DNA from: Gammaproteobacteria bacterium
Lineage (GTDB): Bacteria; Pseudomonadota; Gammaproteobacteria; Steroidobacterales; Steroidobacteraceae
DNA: 38,995 bases
Reading direction: 5' to 3'
NCBI GenBank assembly: GCA_027307325.1
Contig: DAHUXE010000140.1
Coordinates: 1 to 38,995 of the forward strand
Shown: in pieces, positions 9,175-17,378 of the stretch
Layout: the number at the start of each line of letters is the position of its first letter
Position numbering within the stretch: the stretch's first letter is position 1
Made by a program: the position numbers and the translations under genes
Notes under the pieces: model-generated
Databases searched by the model: none
What the model saw: only the letters and a program-made list of their open reading frames with translations
What the model was told of the DNA's origin: nothing

Positions 9175-11208
9175 ATGCCGACAGAGATATGGATCGGGCT
9201 CGACACCGGAGGCACCTATACCGACGCTGTCGCGCTCGATGGCGCGCGCCGGGTCATCGCCAGTGCCAAGGAGCTCACCACGCACTGGGACCTGTCGCTC
9301 GGCCTCGCGGCGGCGTTGCGCGCCGTGCTCGCGCAGCTCGGCGCGCGGCGCGTGCAGATCTCCCTCGTCTCGGTGTCGACGACGCTCGCGACCAACGCGG
9401 TGGTGGAGGGGCGCTTCAGCCCGATCTGCACGATCCTGATCGGCTTCAACGAGCAGATGGTCGAGCGCTCCGGCCTCAGAAGGGCAGGGGATGGCATCAT
9501 CGTGCGCGTGCGCGGCGGCCACGAGGCGACCGGCGAGGAGGTCGAGCCGCTCGATGAGGCGGCGATCGACGCCGCGGTGCGCGAACACGGCTCCGCGGTC
9601 GAGGCCTTCGCGGTGGCGGCGATGTTCTCGGTCCGCAATCCCTCGCACGAGCAGAGTGCCCGGGCGCGCATCCGCGCGCAGTGCCCGCGCCCGGTTACCT
9701 GCAGCTACGAGCTGAGCTCGCAGCTCGACGCGCCGAAGCGCGCCCTCACCGCGGCGCTGAACGCCCGTCTCACGCCGCAGATCCGCCATCTGCTCGAGGC
9801 CCTGGAGCGGGTGCTGGCGCTCGAGGGGATTGCCGTCCCGGTGATGGTCGTCAAGGGCGACGGCACTCTCATAAGGGCCGAGGTGGCCCTCGAATATCCG
9901 GTCGAGACCGTGCTGTCGGGCCCGGCGGCGAGCGTCGTGGGTGCCGGATTTCTCAGCGGTCTATCCGACTTCGTGGTCGCCGACATGGGTGGCACGACGA
10001 CCGATGTGGCGATCGTCCGCGACGGCCGGCCCGTGGTGCGTGGCGAGGGCGCGGTGATCGGCGGCTGGCGCACGATGGTCGAGGCCATCGACGTTCACAC
10101 CTGCGGCCTCGGCGGCGACAGCGAGGTACACATCGACCGCGACGGTCACCTGCGCGTCGGCCCGCGTCGGGCCACGCCGCTCGGCCTCCTCGCGCAGCGC
10201 TTTCCGGATCTGCTCGCCGATCTTGCCAAGCTCGCCGCCAGCGAGCGGCTGCCGCCGTTCGCCGGGCGCTATGCCTTGCGCAACCCCGGCCGCGGTCCGG
10301 GAGCGCAGCTCGATCGGCTCGAGGGGCGGGTGTGGGACATGTTGACGGAGGTCCCGCGGCGGCTCGGGGACGTGGCCCGCACCGCTCAGGGAGTCGAGGC
10401 GGTGCGCAGACTCGTCGACCGCGGCCTGGTGACGGTCGCGGGCTTCACGCCGAGCGATGCGATGCACGTGCTCGGCCGGCAGCAGGGCTGGAGCGTCGAG
10501 GCGGCGCGTCTCGGGGCCGCCATCCTCGCAACCGAGGAGCGCAACGCGCGCGCGCGCGCAACGGGGGACAGTCCCGAGGCGCTGTGCGAGCGCACCTACC
10601 AGCACGTGGTGCGCGAGGCGGCGCGCGTCGTGCTCGAGTGCGCGCTGGCGCACGACCCGGGCATCGAGCCGAGCCATGGACGCTGGGGACCCCTCGGGCG
10701 TCTGGTCGAGGACGTGGTCGCGGGCCTGCCGTTCTCGCGGCTGATCGACGCTCCGCTGCGCCTGGCGACACCACTGGTCGCGGTCGGGGCACCGGCGGGT
10801 GCCTACTACCCGGAAGTTGCGCGCCGCCTCCGTGCCGAGCTCACCGTGCCGGAGCTTGCCGCCGCGTGCAATGCGGTAGGGGCCGTCGCCGGAGTGGTGT
10901 CCGAGATCTGCGAGGTTCTCGTCAACCAGCCGGCGCTGGATCTGTTCCGGGTGCACGATCCGGCCGGCAACCGGGATTTCGGCGATGCCGGCGCGGCGAT
11001 CGAATATGCGCGCAGCGTATCGCGCGAGCTGGCCCTCGCCGCCGCGCGCCGTGCCGGGGCGAGGGACCCTCATGTCGAAACCTGGGTCTCGGAGCGCCGT
11101 GCCCAGGCGGGGGTTGCTGCCCGCGTCGACTATCTTGCCGAGGCCACCGTGCGCTCGCGGGCGACCGGGCGGCCGGCGAGTCACCTGCCGGCGCCGCCCC
11201 GCGCGTGA
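9175..11208 (+). CDS. Hydantoinase/oxoprolinase family protein (HyuA-type ATP-dependent subunit)
   Basis: A protein of 677 residues matching the HyuA family. The N-terminal ATP-binding segment is WIGLDTGGTYTDAVAL, followed by STTLATNAVVEG, and the second phosphate motif is VVADMGGTTTDVAIV in the middle domain. Family members hydrolyse or carboxylate cyclic amides or ketones with ATP. Characterised members (N-methylhydantoinase, 5-oxoprolinase, acetone/acetophenone carboxylases) usually need a HyuB-type partner. No hyuB is found next to this gene, and the substrate cannot be named. The start ATG at 9175 lies just before the ATP-binding strand; an in-frame ATG at 9124 would add 17 residues with no homology. 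It is divergent from the broken acyltransferase. Confidence 0.82.
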   Translation: MPTEIWIGLDTGGTYTDAVALDGARRVIASAKELTTHWDLSLGLAAALRAVLAQLGARRVQISLVSVSTTLATNAVVEGRFSPICTILIGFNEQMVERSGLRRAGDGIIVRVRGGHEATGEEVEPLDEAAIDAAVREHGSAVEAFAVAAMFSVRNPSHEQSARARIRAQCPRPVTCSYELSSQLDAPKRALTAALNARLTPQIRHLLEALERVLALEGIAVPVMVVKGDGTLIRAEVALEYPVETVLSGPAASVVGAGFLSGLSDFVVADMGGTTTDVAIVRDGRPVVRGEGAVIGGWRTMVEAIDVHTCGLGGDSEVHIDRDGHLRVGPRRATPLGLLAQRFPDLLADLAKLAASERLPPFAGRYALRNPGRGPGAQLDRLEGRVWDMLTEVPRRLGDVARTAQGVEAVRRLVDRGLVTVAGFTPSDAMHVLGRQQGWSVEAARLGAAILATEERNARARATGDSPEALCERTYQHVVREAARVVLECALAHDPGIEPSHGRWGPLGRLVEDVVAGLPFSRLIDAPLRLATPLVAVGAPAGAYYPEVARRLRAELTVPELAAACNAVGAVAGVVSEICEVLVNQPALDLFRVHDPAGNRDFGDAGAAIEYARSVSRELALAAARRAGARDPHVETWVSERRAQAGVAARVDYLAEATVRSRATGRPASHLPAPPRA

Positions 11209-11241
11209 GCACCCGCGGGAGTCTCCTTTATATGGGGACGG

Positions 11242-11282
11242 ACCTGTCCGGGCACGAACGTCCGCGGGGTTACCTGTCCGGG
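11242..11282. repeat. Short direct repeat in the hyuA 3' intergenic region
   Basis: The 11-mer ACCTGTCCGGG occurs at 11242-11252 and again at 11272-11282, with a 19-base spacer. It sits in a short spacer after the hydantoinase gene that also holds a TATATGGGGAC stretch. The gap between the two convergent genes is only 82 bases. It may be the remnant of a small mobile repeat. No function is claimed. Confidence 0.35.
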
Positions 11283-11290
11283 GAAATCGG

Positions 11291-12136
11291 TCAGTGCCCT
11301 GGGCCCATCGACGAGGGCAGGCGCATTGCGCCGGGATACGCCTGTCCAAGCTGCAGCACGTCGCTCTTGACGGATACCCGCGCCGCGGCCGCCTCTAGCG
11401 TCGAGTCGAGATCGATCGGCACCTCGATCGTGAGCTTGTCGAGGATCGTCGCGTCGGGTTTCGGCGCGCGTGCGACGGCTTTGCCCCAGGCCCGGGTGAT
11501 CTCCGTGGCGGGAGCGACGGTCGCGCGGTGCACTTTCGTGCCGGTATCGGCCTCGGAGATGTGAGCGCGCGGGACGCTGCGGATTTCCATGGCCCCGGTG
11601 CTCGGGGTGAAGTCTATGAGCGCGATCCCGGGCTGGAGCGCACCGCGCGGCAGCGTCGTGCGCAGCAGCTCGGCGGTTACGCCGCCGAGCGTGCAGGCGT
11701 AGCCGCGCGAATAACGCGAGATCTGGCCCTGTGGGTCCACGCCGGCCACACGGCAGACCTCCCCGGCGCGCTCGTAACTCTGCTGAACCCCGTCCCCGAG
11801 TCCGATCCTGGTCGCCCAGTCGAGCGCGGAGCCGGTGGCTCCGAGCATCAGGGCGCGCTCGAAGTAGGCCGCGGCGGCAGCGGGATTCCGCGGGGTGCAG
11901 ATGCCCTCGTTCACCATTCGCCCGACCAGGAAGGCAACTTCCCCGACGTCGAAAACTCCATCGTTCGCCGTCTTCACCGCCGAGTCGCAATCGCCGCGCT
12001 GGACGGCGGCAATGATGGAGCGCACGACGGGCGAAGACTGGAACTCGGGAACCTCGAGCGCCCGGGCCGTCGGCGCCGCGCCCAGGATCAGCGTAGCGCA
12101 GCAGGCGAGCAGGAAGCCTTTGTTGGAAATCCGCAT
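11291..12136 (-). CDS. Secreted protein of unknown function with Sel1-like repeats (paralogue 1)
   Basis: A protein of 281 residues beginning with a signal peptide (MRISNKGFLLACCATLILGAA, cleavage near ARA-LE). The ATG at 12136 has GGAG 6 bases upstream. Two Sel1-like helix pairs follow (RMVNEGICTPRNPAAAAAYF and a LGDGVQQSYERAGEVC segment). A domain I do not recognise comes next, with GYACTLGGVTAELLRTTLP, DFTPSTGAMEIRSVPR and PKPDATILDKLTIEVPIDLD, and the C-terminus is MGPGH. Paired cysteines suggest disulfides and a periplasmic location. It is a clear paralogue of the gene just upstream, almost the same length, and the two are probably one operon. Function unknown. Confidence 0.75.
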   Translation of the reverse strand: MRISNKGFLLACCATLILGAAPTARALEVPEFQSSPVVRSIIAAVQRGDCDSAVKTANDGVFDVGEVAFLVGRMVNEGICTPRNPAAAAAYFERALMLGATGSALDWATRIGLGDGVQQSYERAGEVCRVAGVDPQGQISRYSRGYACTLGGVTAELLRTTLPRGALQPGIALIDFTPSTGAMEIRSVPRAHISEADTGTKVHRATVAPATEITRAWGKAVARAPKPDATILDKLTIEVPIDLDSTLEAAAARVSVKSDVLQLGQAYPGAMRLPSSMGPGH

Positions 12137-12206
12137 GACGATCTCCAGCTGCTCAGCGCCCGCGAGCATGCCACAGCCGGCTACCCCGGGCGATAGCGGT
12201 GGCGGC

Positions 12207-13049
12207 TCAGTGCCCCGGCTTCATGCCGCTCACGTTCAGGGGCATCGCCAGCTTGATGTCGGCGGGCTGCGGGCGGCCCTCGCCGCTTCCGGTGCGCAGC
12301 CCGGCCGACTCGAGTGTCATATCGACGTCGAGCGGCATTTCGACGGAGAGCTTATCGAGGATCGCCGCGTCGGGCTTGGGCACCTGCGCGAGAGCGTTCT
12401 TCCACGCCCGCGTAATCTCGCGCGGCGCATCGACGAGCGGATGGCGCAGGTTCGAGCCGGTGCCTTCCTCAGCGAGCGCGACCGAGGGGGTACTGCGGAT
12501 CTCCATGGCGCCGGTACCGGGCGTGAATTCGACCCGCAGCGCTCCCGAGCGGAACGCGCCGCGCGGCACGCTCGTGCGCAGCAACTCGGCGGCGAGGCCC
12601 CCCACCGTGCACGCGTAGCCGAGGGCATAGCGCGACATCCGCCCTTGCGGGTCCAGGCCACCGGTGCGGCACAGCTCACCGGCGCGCTCGTAGCTCTGCT
12701 CGACGCCTTCGCCGAGCCCGACCTTGGTCGCAAAGTCGAGCGCGGAGCCGTGGTCGCCGAGCTCGTTCGCACGCGCGAAGTAGCTGGCGGCGGCATTGCG
12801 GTCCTGCGCCGTGCAGATACCCTCGTTCACCATGCGGCCGAGGGCAAACACCACCGGCGCCTCGCCGGACGTGACACCTTCGTTTCCTGCCTTCACGGCC
12901 GCGGCGCAGTCGCCGTGGCTCATGGCCGAGAGGATGGGGCGCACCACCGACGCTCGCCATGCAACTGCATCCACCGCCTGGGCTGCAGGCACCGCACCAA
13001 GGGCCGCAACAGCGCAGCCTGCCAGCCAAACATTGTTCAGAACTCTCAA
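12207..13049 (-). CDS. Secreted protein of unknown function with Sel1-like repeats (paralogue 2)
   Basis: A protein of 280 residues that matches the next downstream gene along its length: RMVNEGICTAQDRNAAASYF, LGEGVEQSYERAGELC, GYACTVGGLAAELLRTSVP, FTPGTGAMEIRSTPS, PKPDAAILDKLSVEMPLDVD, and the end MKPGH. The start is best placed at the TTG at 13049. It has AGGGAGA just upstream and begins a good signal peptide (LRVLNNVWLAGCAVAALGAVP, cleavage near AQA). The reading frame extends further upstream but has no signal-like start there. Its stop is 70 bases before the start of paralogue 1. Function unknown. Confidence 0.73.
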   Translation of the reverse strand: MRVLNNVWLAGCAVAALGAVPAAQAVDAVAWRASVVRPILSAMSHGDCAAAVKAGNEGVTSGEAPVVFALGRMVNEGICTAQDRNAAASYFARANELGDHGSALDFATKVGLGEGVEQSYERAGELCRTGGLDPQGRMSRYALGYACTVGGLAAELLRTSVPRGAFRSGALRVEFTPGTGAMEIRSTPSVALAEEGTGSNLRHPLVDAPREITRAWKNALAQVPKPDAAILDKLSVEMPLDVDMTLESAGLRTGSGEGRPQPADIKLAMPLNVSGMKPGH

Positions 13050-13171
13050 GTCGACTCTCCCTGGGCCGCAGCGGCGGCCGGTCGTGACGGGCAGCATGCC
13101 ACAGCCGCCCGCCGCCGTAACAGGGCATCCCCGGCGGCGCGTAGAATCTCCTGACGGTTCGCGGGGCGGCA

Positions 13172-14764
13172 ATGGCAACTGACTACGACGTCGTAGTGAT
13201 CGGATCCGGTCATAACGGACTGGTGTGCGGCGCTTACCTCGCGAAGGCGGGGCTGCGGACGCTGGTGCTCGAGCGGCGCGGGCTCGTGGGTGGGGCCGCA
13301 GTGACCGAGGAGTTCTCGCCGGGCTTCCGCGCTTCGCGTTTCTCGTACGTGATGAGCCTGCTGCACCCGCGGGTGATCGGCGATCTCGAGCTGCGCAACC
13401 ACGGTCTGGAGGTGCTGCCGGCGAACGACCTGTTCTGCCCGCTCGGTGGCGATCAGTACATCGTCTTCAGCGACGATCTCGCGAAGACGCAGGCGGAGTT
13501 CGCGCGCTTCTCGCGTCGCGATGCTGAAATTTACCCCGAGTTCGCGCGCCATCTGGAGGAGGCGGCCGCTCTGGTGCGGGGACTGCTGTTCGAGACGCCC
13601 GTCGACCCCACCCGCCGCCGCTGGAAGAACTTCCGCGACTCGGCCTCGCTCCTCTGGCGCCAGCGCACCGTCGGTGAGCGCATGTACCGGCTGATCGACC
13701 TCCTGACCCAGAGCGCCTACGACTATCTCTCGGTGTGGTTCGAGAGCGACGTCGTCAAGGCGGTGCTCGGCTATTACGCCTGTATCGGCACGTTCGCAGG
13801 TCCGCGCTCTCCGGGTACCGCCTACGTCATCCTGCATCACCTGATGGGAGAGCATGCCGGGGCCGGAGGCTGGGGCTTCATCCGTGGCGGCATGGGCGCG
13901 ATCACGCAGGCGATCGCGCGCTCGGGACAACGCTTCGGCATGCAGATCCTGACGGACGCGCCGGTGACGGAGGTGCGGGTTGCGGACGGCGGGGTGCGCG
14001 GCGTCGGCACCGGCGACGGACGCGAATTCACCGCAAGGGTCGTCGTCTCGAATGCCGACGCGAAGACCCTGTTCCGCCGCCTGGTGAGACCAGAGCACCT
14101 GCCGCCCGAGCTGCTCGCGGAAGTCGACGCCTTCAGGACCTTCTCCACGGCCTTCAAGATGAACATCGCCGCGGAGAGTCCGCCGCACTACCGGGCCTTC
14201 GATCCGGGCCGGGCGGGATTCCGCTACCCGACCTACGTGCACCTCGCGCCCGGGATCGATTACCTCGAGCGTGCCTACGACGATGCGAAGTACGGCTGGT
14301 ATTCGCGGCAGCCGTTCCTCACTCCGGTGGTGCCGACCATCGTCGACGACACGCTGGCGCCCGCGGGCAAGCACGTCGTCAACGTGTTCGGCGGGCATGC
14401 TCCCTATGCGCTGCGTGGCGGAGCCGACTGGGCGCAGGAGAAGCCGAATCTCGCGCGCGCCGCGTTCGCAGTGCTCGATGAAATGGCGCCCGGCTTCTCG
14501 AAGCAGGTGATCGATTTCGAGCTGCTGGTGCCGCCCGACCTCGAGCGGATCGTCGGCCTCCCGCAAGGACATATCTTCCACGGCGAGTTGAGCACCGATC
14601 AGCTCTTCTGGCAGCGCCCCGTGCCGCATTGGGCCGACTACCGCACGCCGGTCCGTGGGCTCTACCAGTGCGGCTCCTCGACGCATCCGGGCGGGGGCGT
14701 GTCGGGCATCCCGGGCCACAACGCGGCGCGCGAGATCCTCAAGGACTGGAAGCGGCTCAGATGA
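13172..14764 (+). CDS. FAD-dependent oxidoreductase, PYROXD2/phytoene-desaturase-like (first of three)
   Basis: A flavoprotein of 530 residues. The FAD dinucleotide-binding fold is DVVVIGSGHNGLVCGAYLAKAG (residues 6-27), followed by LVLERRGLVGGAAVTEEF. The middle carries GPRSPGTAYVILHHLMG and GFIRGGMGAITQAIA, and the C-terminal FAD motif is QCGSSTHPGGGVSGIPGHNAA. This pattern is shared by PYROXD2-type amine-oxidase-superfamily proteins, which are often called phytoene dehydrogenases by similarity. There is no phytoene synthase nearby, so carotenoid synthesis is unlikely. The substrate is unknown. It is divergent from the secreted paralogues and convergent with the EamA gene (7 bases between stops). 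Two relatives lie at 36251-37855 and 37852-38995. Confidence 0.83.
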   Translation: MATDYDVVVIGSGHNGLVCGAYLAKAGLRTLVLERRGLVGGAAVTEEFSPGFRASRFSYVMSLLHPRVIGDLELRNHGLEVLPANDLFCPLGGDQYIVFSDDLAKTQAEFARFSRRDAEIYPEFARHLEEAAALVRGLLFETPVDPTRRRWKNFRDSASLLWRQRTVGERMYRLIDLLTQSAYDYLSVWFESDVVKAVLGYYACIGTFAGPRSPGTAYVILHHLMGEHAGAGGWGFIRGGMGAITQAIARSGQRFGMQILTDAPVTEVRVADGGVRGVGTGDGREFTARVVVSNADAKTLFRRLVRPEHLPPELLAEVDAFRTFSTAFKMNIAAESPPHYRAFDPGRAGFRYPTYVHLAPGIDYLERAYDDAKYGWYSRQPFLTPVVPTIVDDTLAPAGKHVVNVFGGHAPYALRGGADWAQEKPNLARAAFAVLDEMAPGFSKQVIDFELLVPPDLERIVGLPQGHIFHGELSTDQLFWQRPVPHWADYRTPVRGLYQCGSSTHPGGGVSGIPGHNAAREILKDWKRLR

Positions 14765-14771
14765 GAGCCGC

Positions 14772-15740
14772 TCAGCGCCGCGGGCGCAGGCGCGGAAACA
14801 GGCGCAGGTTCCGCACCAGCACCACGCCCGCGAAGATGACCGCCGTGCCGGCCCATTGCCGTACGTTCAGCCGCTCATCGAGCAGCGCCCAGCCGGCGAA
14901 CACCGCGACCAGCGGGTTGACGTAGGCGTAGGTGCCGATGCGCGCCGGCGGCTCGTGGCGTAACAGATAGGTGTAGGCGAGGAACGCGAGCGTCGAGCTG
15001 AAGATGGCCAGAAACACCATCGCCGCAAGTCCCGCCGGCGACCACGCCCAGCGCGCGGCATCGCCGGTCGCAAGTCCGATGGCGGCCAGCGTCACCCCTC
15101 CCACCAGGAGGTAACTGGCGGTGAAGGCGAGTGGGTCGCACTCGGGCTGCGACTCGCGGATCGCCGCCGTGGCAAGCGCCCAGGCGAGGGCGCTTCCGAG
15201 CACCACCAGCTGCCAGCCGAAGCGGGCATGGAGGCCGACTCCGTGCGCCGACACGAGGATTGCCACGCCGACGAAGCCCACCAGCAGCCCGAGCCAGGTG
15301 CGCCTGCTCACCGGCGCCGGGTGGCGTCCGTACATGCCGGTCCACGCGATCCAGAACGCCGAGCTCGCACTGATGAGCGCGACCTGGCTCGAGGCGACGT
15401 GTTGCAGCGCGAGCACGTTGAGGCCGTTGCTCACCGCGATGCCGAGCAGCGAGGCGGAGACGGCCAGGCGCCAGTCGCGGGCGCGGGTCGGGAGCGTGAG
15501 GCCGCTGGCGTAGACGAGGAGTGTGAGCAGCGTCCCCGAGAAGCAGAAGCGCACGCCGGCGGCGAGCAGTGGCGGCAGCTCGGTCGCCATGATGCGGCCC
15601 ACCGCGTAGCTGACACCCCACACGAGGTAGATGGTGAGGAAGCAGGCCTGGACCAGCGAGCGCCGGCGCGTCGCGAACAGGGCCGCGAGCAGCGGAGCGG
15701 GCGCCCCGGCAGTGCGGGCGCCGGACGGCGCGTCGCTCAT
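14772..15740 (-). CDS. EamA-family (DMT) transporter
   Basis: A membrane protein of 322 residues with about ten hydrophobic segments in two homologous halves, each an EamA domain (for example ACFLTIYLVWGVSYAVGR at the start and AIFSSTLAFLAYTYLLRHE with GTYAYVNPLVAVFAGW in the second half). Members export amino acids, other metabolites or drugs. The ATG at 15740 overlaps the TGA of the upstream decarboxylase gene (TGATG), so translation is probably coupled. This links it to arginine or 2-ketoarginine metabolism, but the substrate is not known. Confidence 0.85.
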   Translation of the reverse strand: MSDAPSGARTAGAPAPLLAALFATRRRSLVQACFLTIYLVWGVSYAVGRIMATELPPLLAAGVRFCFSGTLLTLLVYASGLTLPTRARDWRLAVSASLLGIAVSNGLNVLALQHVASSQVALISASSAFWIAWTGMYGRHPAPVSRRTWLGLLVGFVGVAILVSAHGVGLHARFGWQLVVLGSALAWALATAAIRESQPECDPLAFTASYLLVGGVTLAAIGLATGDAARWAWSPAGLAAMVFLAIFSSTLAFLAYTYLLRHEPPARIGTYAYVNPLVAVFAGWALLDERLNVRQWAGTAVIFAGVVLVRNLRLFPRLRPRR

Positions 15741-17338
15741 CAGAAGTCCGTGTCGCGCGCTTCGAGGAGCGTCGGGCCCGGGGCCGCGAGCGCGGCGCGC
15801 ACCCCCTGAATCAGGGCGTCGGGTCCCTGCACCCTGACTCCGCGTGCCCCGCAGGCGGCGGCCAGGCCAACGAAGTCCGGGTTGCGACCCGCCACCCCGA
15901 TCGGCTCGATCCCGGCGGCGACCATGTCGTCGCGGATCTGCGCGAGCGCCTGGTTGTTCCACACGACGACCGGCAGGGGCAATTGCAGCTCGACCGCCGT
16001 CAGGAGCTCCTGCAGCGTGAACTGCACGCCGAAATCGCCGGCGAGCGCGACTACCGGTCTCTGCGGCTGTGCGATCTTTGCCCCGATCGCCGCCGGCAGC
16101 GCGAAGCCCAGGGTGCCGTAACCTGCAGGATGAAACCAACTGCCGGGCCGATCGGCTGCGAACGCATAGTTGCCCGTGTAGGCGATCTGAGTCATGTCGC
16201 TGAACACGACTCCCTCGGGCGGCACGGCGGTCCGCAACGCCCGCAGCGCGGCGAGCGCGGGGCTCCAGTGCGCGGCGATCTGCGCTTCGATCGCGAGCCG
16301 CTTAGCCTGCGCATCGCCTGCCACGCTGCGCCAGCCGCGGCGTGCGTGCACCGCGGCGGTGAGCTGCTCGAGCGCCGCCCGGGAGTCGCAGTGGATCGCG
16401 ACCTCCTGCGCTGCTCCGTCGGCGAGCTGCGCCGCGTCGATGTCCACCCGGATGAGGCGGCCGGGAAAGGTGAGCCGGATCGCGGTGTAGACGTCGGTCT
16501 CGGCGAGTTCGGTGCCCACGGCGAGCACCACGTCCGCGGCGGCGATGAGCTCCCGGGTGGCGCGATAGGGGAGGCTGGCGCCGAGATTCGCGGGGTGGCT
16601 CTCCGGGAGGACGCCCTTGCCCGCGGTGGTCGTGACGAGGTAGCCGTCGAGCGCCTCGGCGAGTCGTGCGAGCGCCGCGCCCGCGTGCCGCGCGCCGCCG
16701 CCCGCGACGATCAGCGGCCGCTGCGCGCCCTCGAGCAGCGCGCCCGCCCGCCCGATCGCAGAGGCGTCCGCTTGCGGGACGGGCCCCGCAGGCGCGCAGC
16801 GCTCGGGCTCGAGTGCGGTCTTCTCCGCCAGCAGGTCGAGGGGAATGCCCACATAGGCGGGGCGCGGCCGACCGCCGCTTAAGTATGCAAGTGCGGCGGC
16901 GAGGTGCGCACGCACTTCGCCGGCGGAGCTGGCGTGCAGCGCCAGCCCGGCGACACCCGCCGCCGTGGCGCGCTGGTCGGCGAGCTCGTGCAACACACCC
17001 CAGCGGCGGCCGAGCGAGGCGCGCACCGGGGTGCTGGCGATGACGAGCATCGGCACCGAGTCCGAAGCGGCCTGGGCGATGGCCGTGAGTGCGTTGGTGA
17101 GGCCGGGGCCGGAGATGACGAATGCGGCGGCAGCCCGGCCGCTCGCCCGGGCAAAGCCGTCGGCAGCGAAGGCGGCGTTCTGCTCGTGGCGGGCGAGCAC
17201 GTGGCGCACCCGCCGGGAGTCGAGCCCGCGGTACAGCTCGATGTTGTGTACGCCGGGGATGCCGAACGCGGTATCGATGCCGTTGGCCGCCAGCATCTCG
17301 ATGACGTAGCGTCCGACTGTCCTTGAGGCTGCGCTCAT
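15740..17338 (-). CDS. aruI: Thiamine-diphosphate enzyme, probable 5-guanidino-2-oxopentanoate decarboxylase (AruI-like)
   Basis: A ThDP-dependent enzyme of 532 residues with the three usual domains. The PYR domain carries the catalytic Glu in ARHEQNAAFAADGFARASG. A central DHS-like domain contains IVAGGGARHAG. The PP domain has the GD...NN cofactor motif (ALAGDFGVQFTLQEL, then VVVWNN). The opening FGIPGVHNIELYRGL closely matches Pseudomonas AruI and differs from typical acetolactate synthases. AruI decarboxylates 2-ketoarginine to 4-guanidinobutyraldehyde. An AruH-like transaminase, which makes that substrate, is divergent 40 bases away. The start is ATG at 17338. EamA follows with overlapping stop and start. 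A different 2-oxoacid substrate is possible. Confidence 0.65.
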   Translation of the reverse strand: MSAASRTVGRYVIEMLAANGIDTAFGIPGVHNIELYRGLDSRRVRHVLARHEQNAAFAADGFARASGRAAAAFVISGPGLTNALTAIAQAASDSVPMLVIASTPVRASLGRRWGVLHELADQRATAAGVAGLALHASSAGEVRAHLAAALAYLSGGRPRPAYVGIPLDLLAEKTALEPERCAPAGPVPQADASAIGRAGALLEGAQRPLIVAGGGARHAGAALARLAEALDGYLVTTTAGKGVLPESHPANLGASLPYRATRELIAAADVVLAVGTELAETDVYTAIRLTFPGRLIRVDIDAAQLADGAAQEVAIHCDSRAALEQLTAAVHARRGWRSVAGDAQAKRLAIEAQIAAHWSPALAALRALRTAVPPEGVVFSDMTQIAYTGNYAFAADRPGSWFHPAGYGTLGFALPAAIGAKIAQPQRPVVALAGDFGVQFTLQELLTAVELQLPLPVVVWNNQALAQIRDDMVAAGIEPIGVAGRNPDFVGLAAACGARGVRVQGPDALIQGVRAALAAPGPTLLEARDTDF

Positions 17339-17378
17339 GCGCTTGAAATGTTAGCACCGGCCACGCAGAGTTAGCGGT

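Noticed and set aside
13172-14764. Carotenoid phytoene desaturase
   Set aside because: No phytoene synthase or other crt gene is near, and the C-terminal motif fits PYROXD2-type proteins.
15740-17338. Acetolactate synthase large subunit
   Set aside because: The FGIPGVHNIELYRGL opening and the AruH-like neighbour fit an AruI-type decarboxylase better, and no ilvH or ilvN is present.
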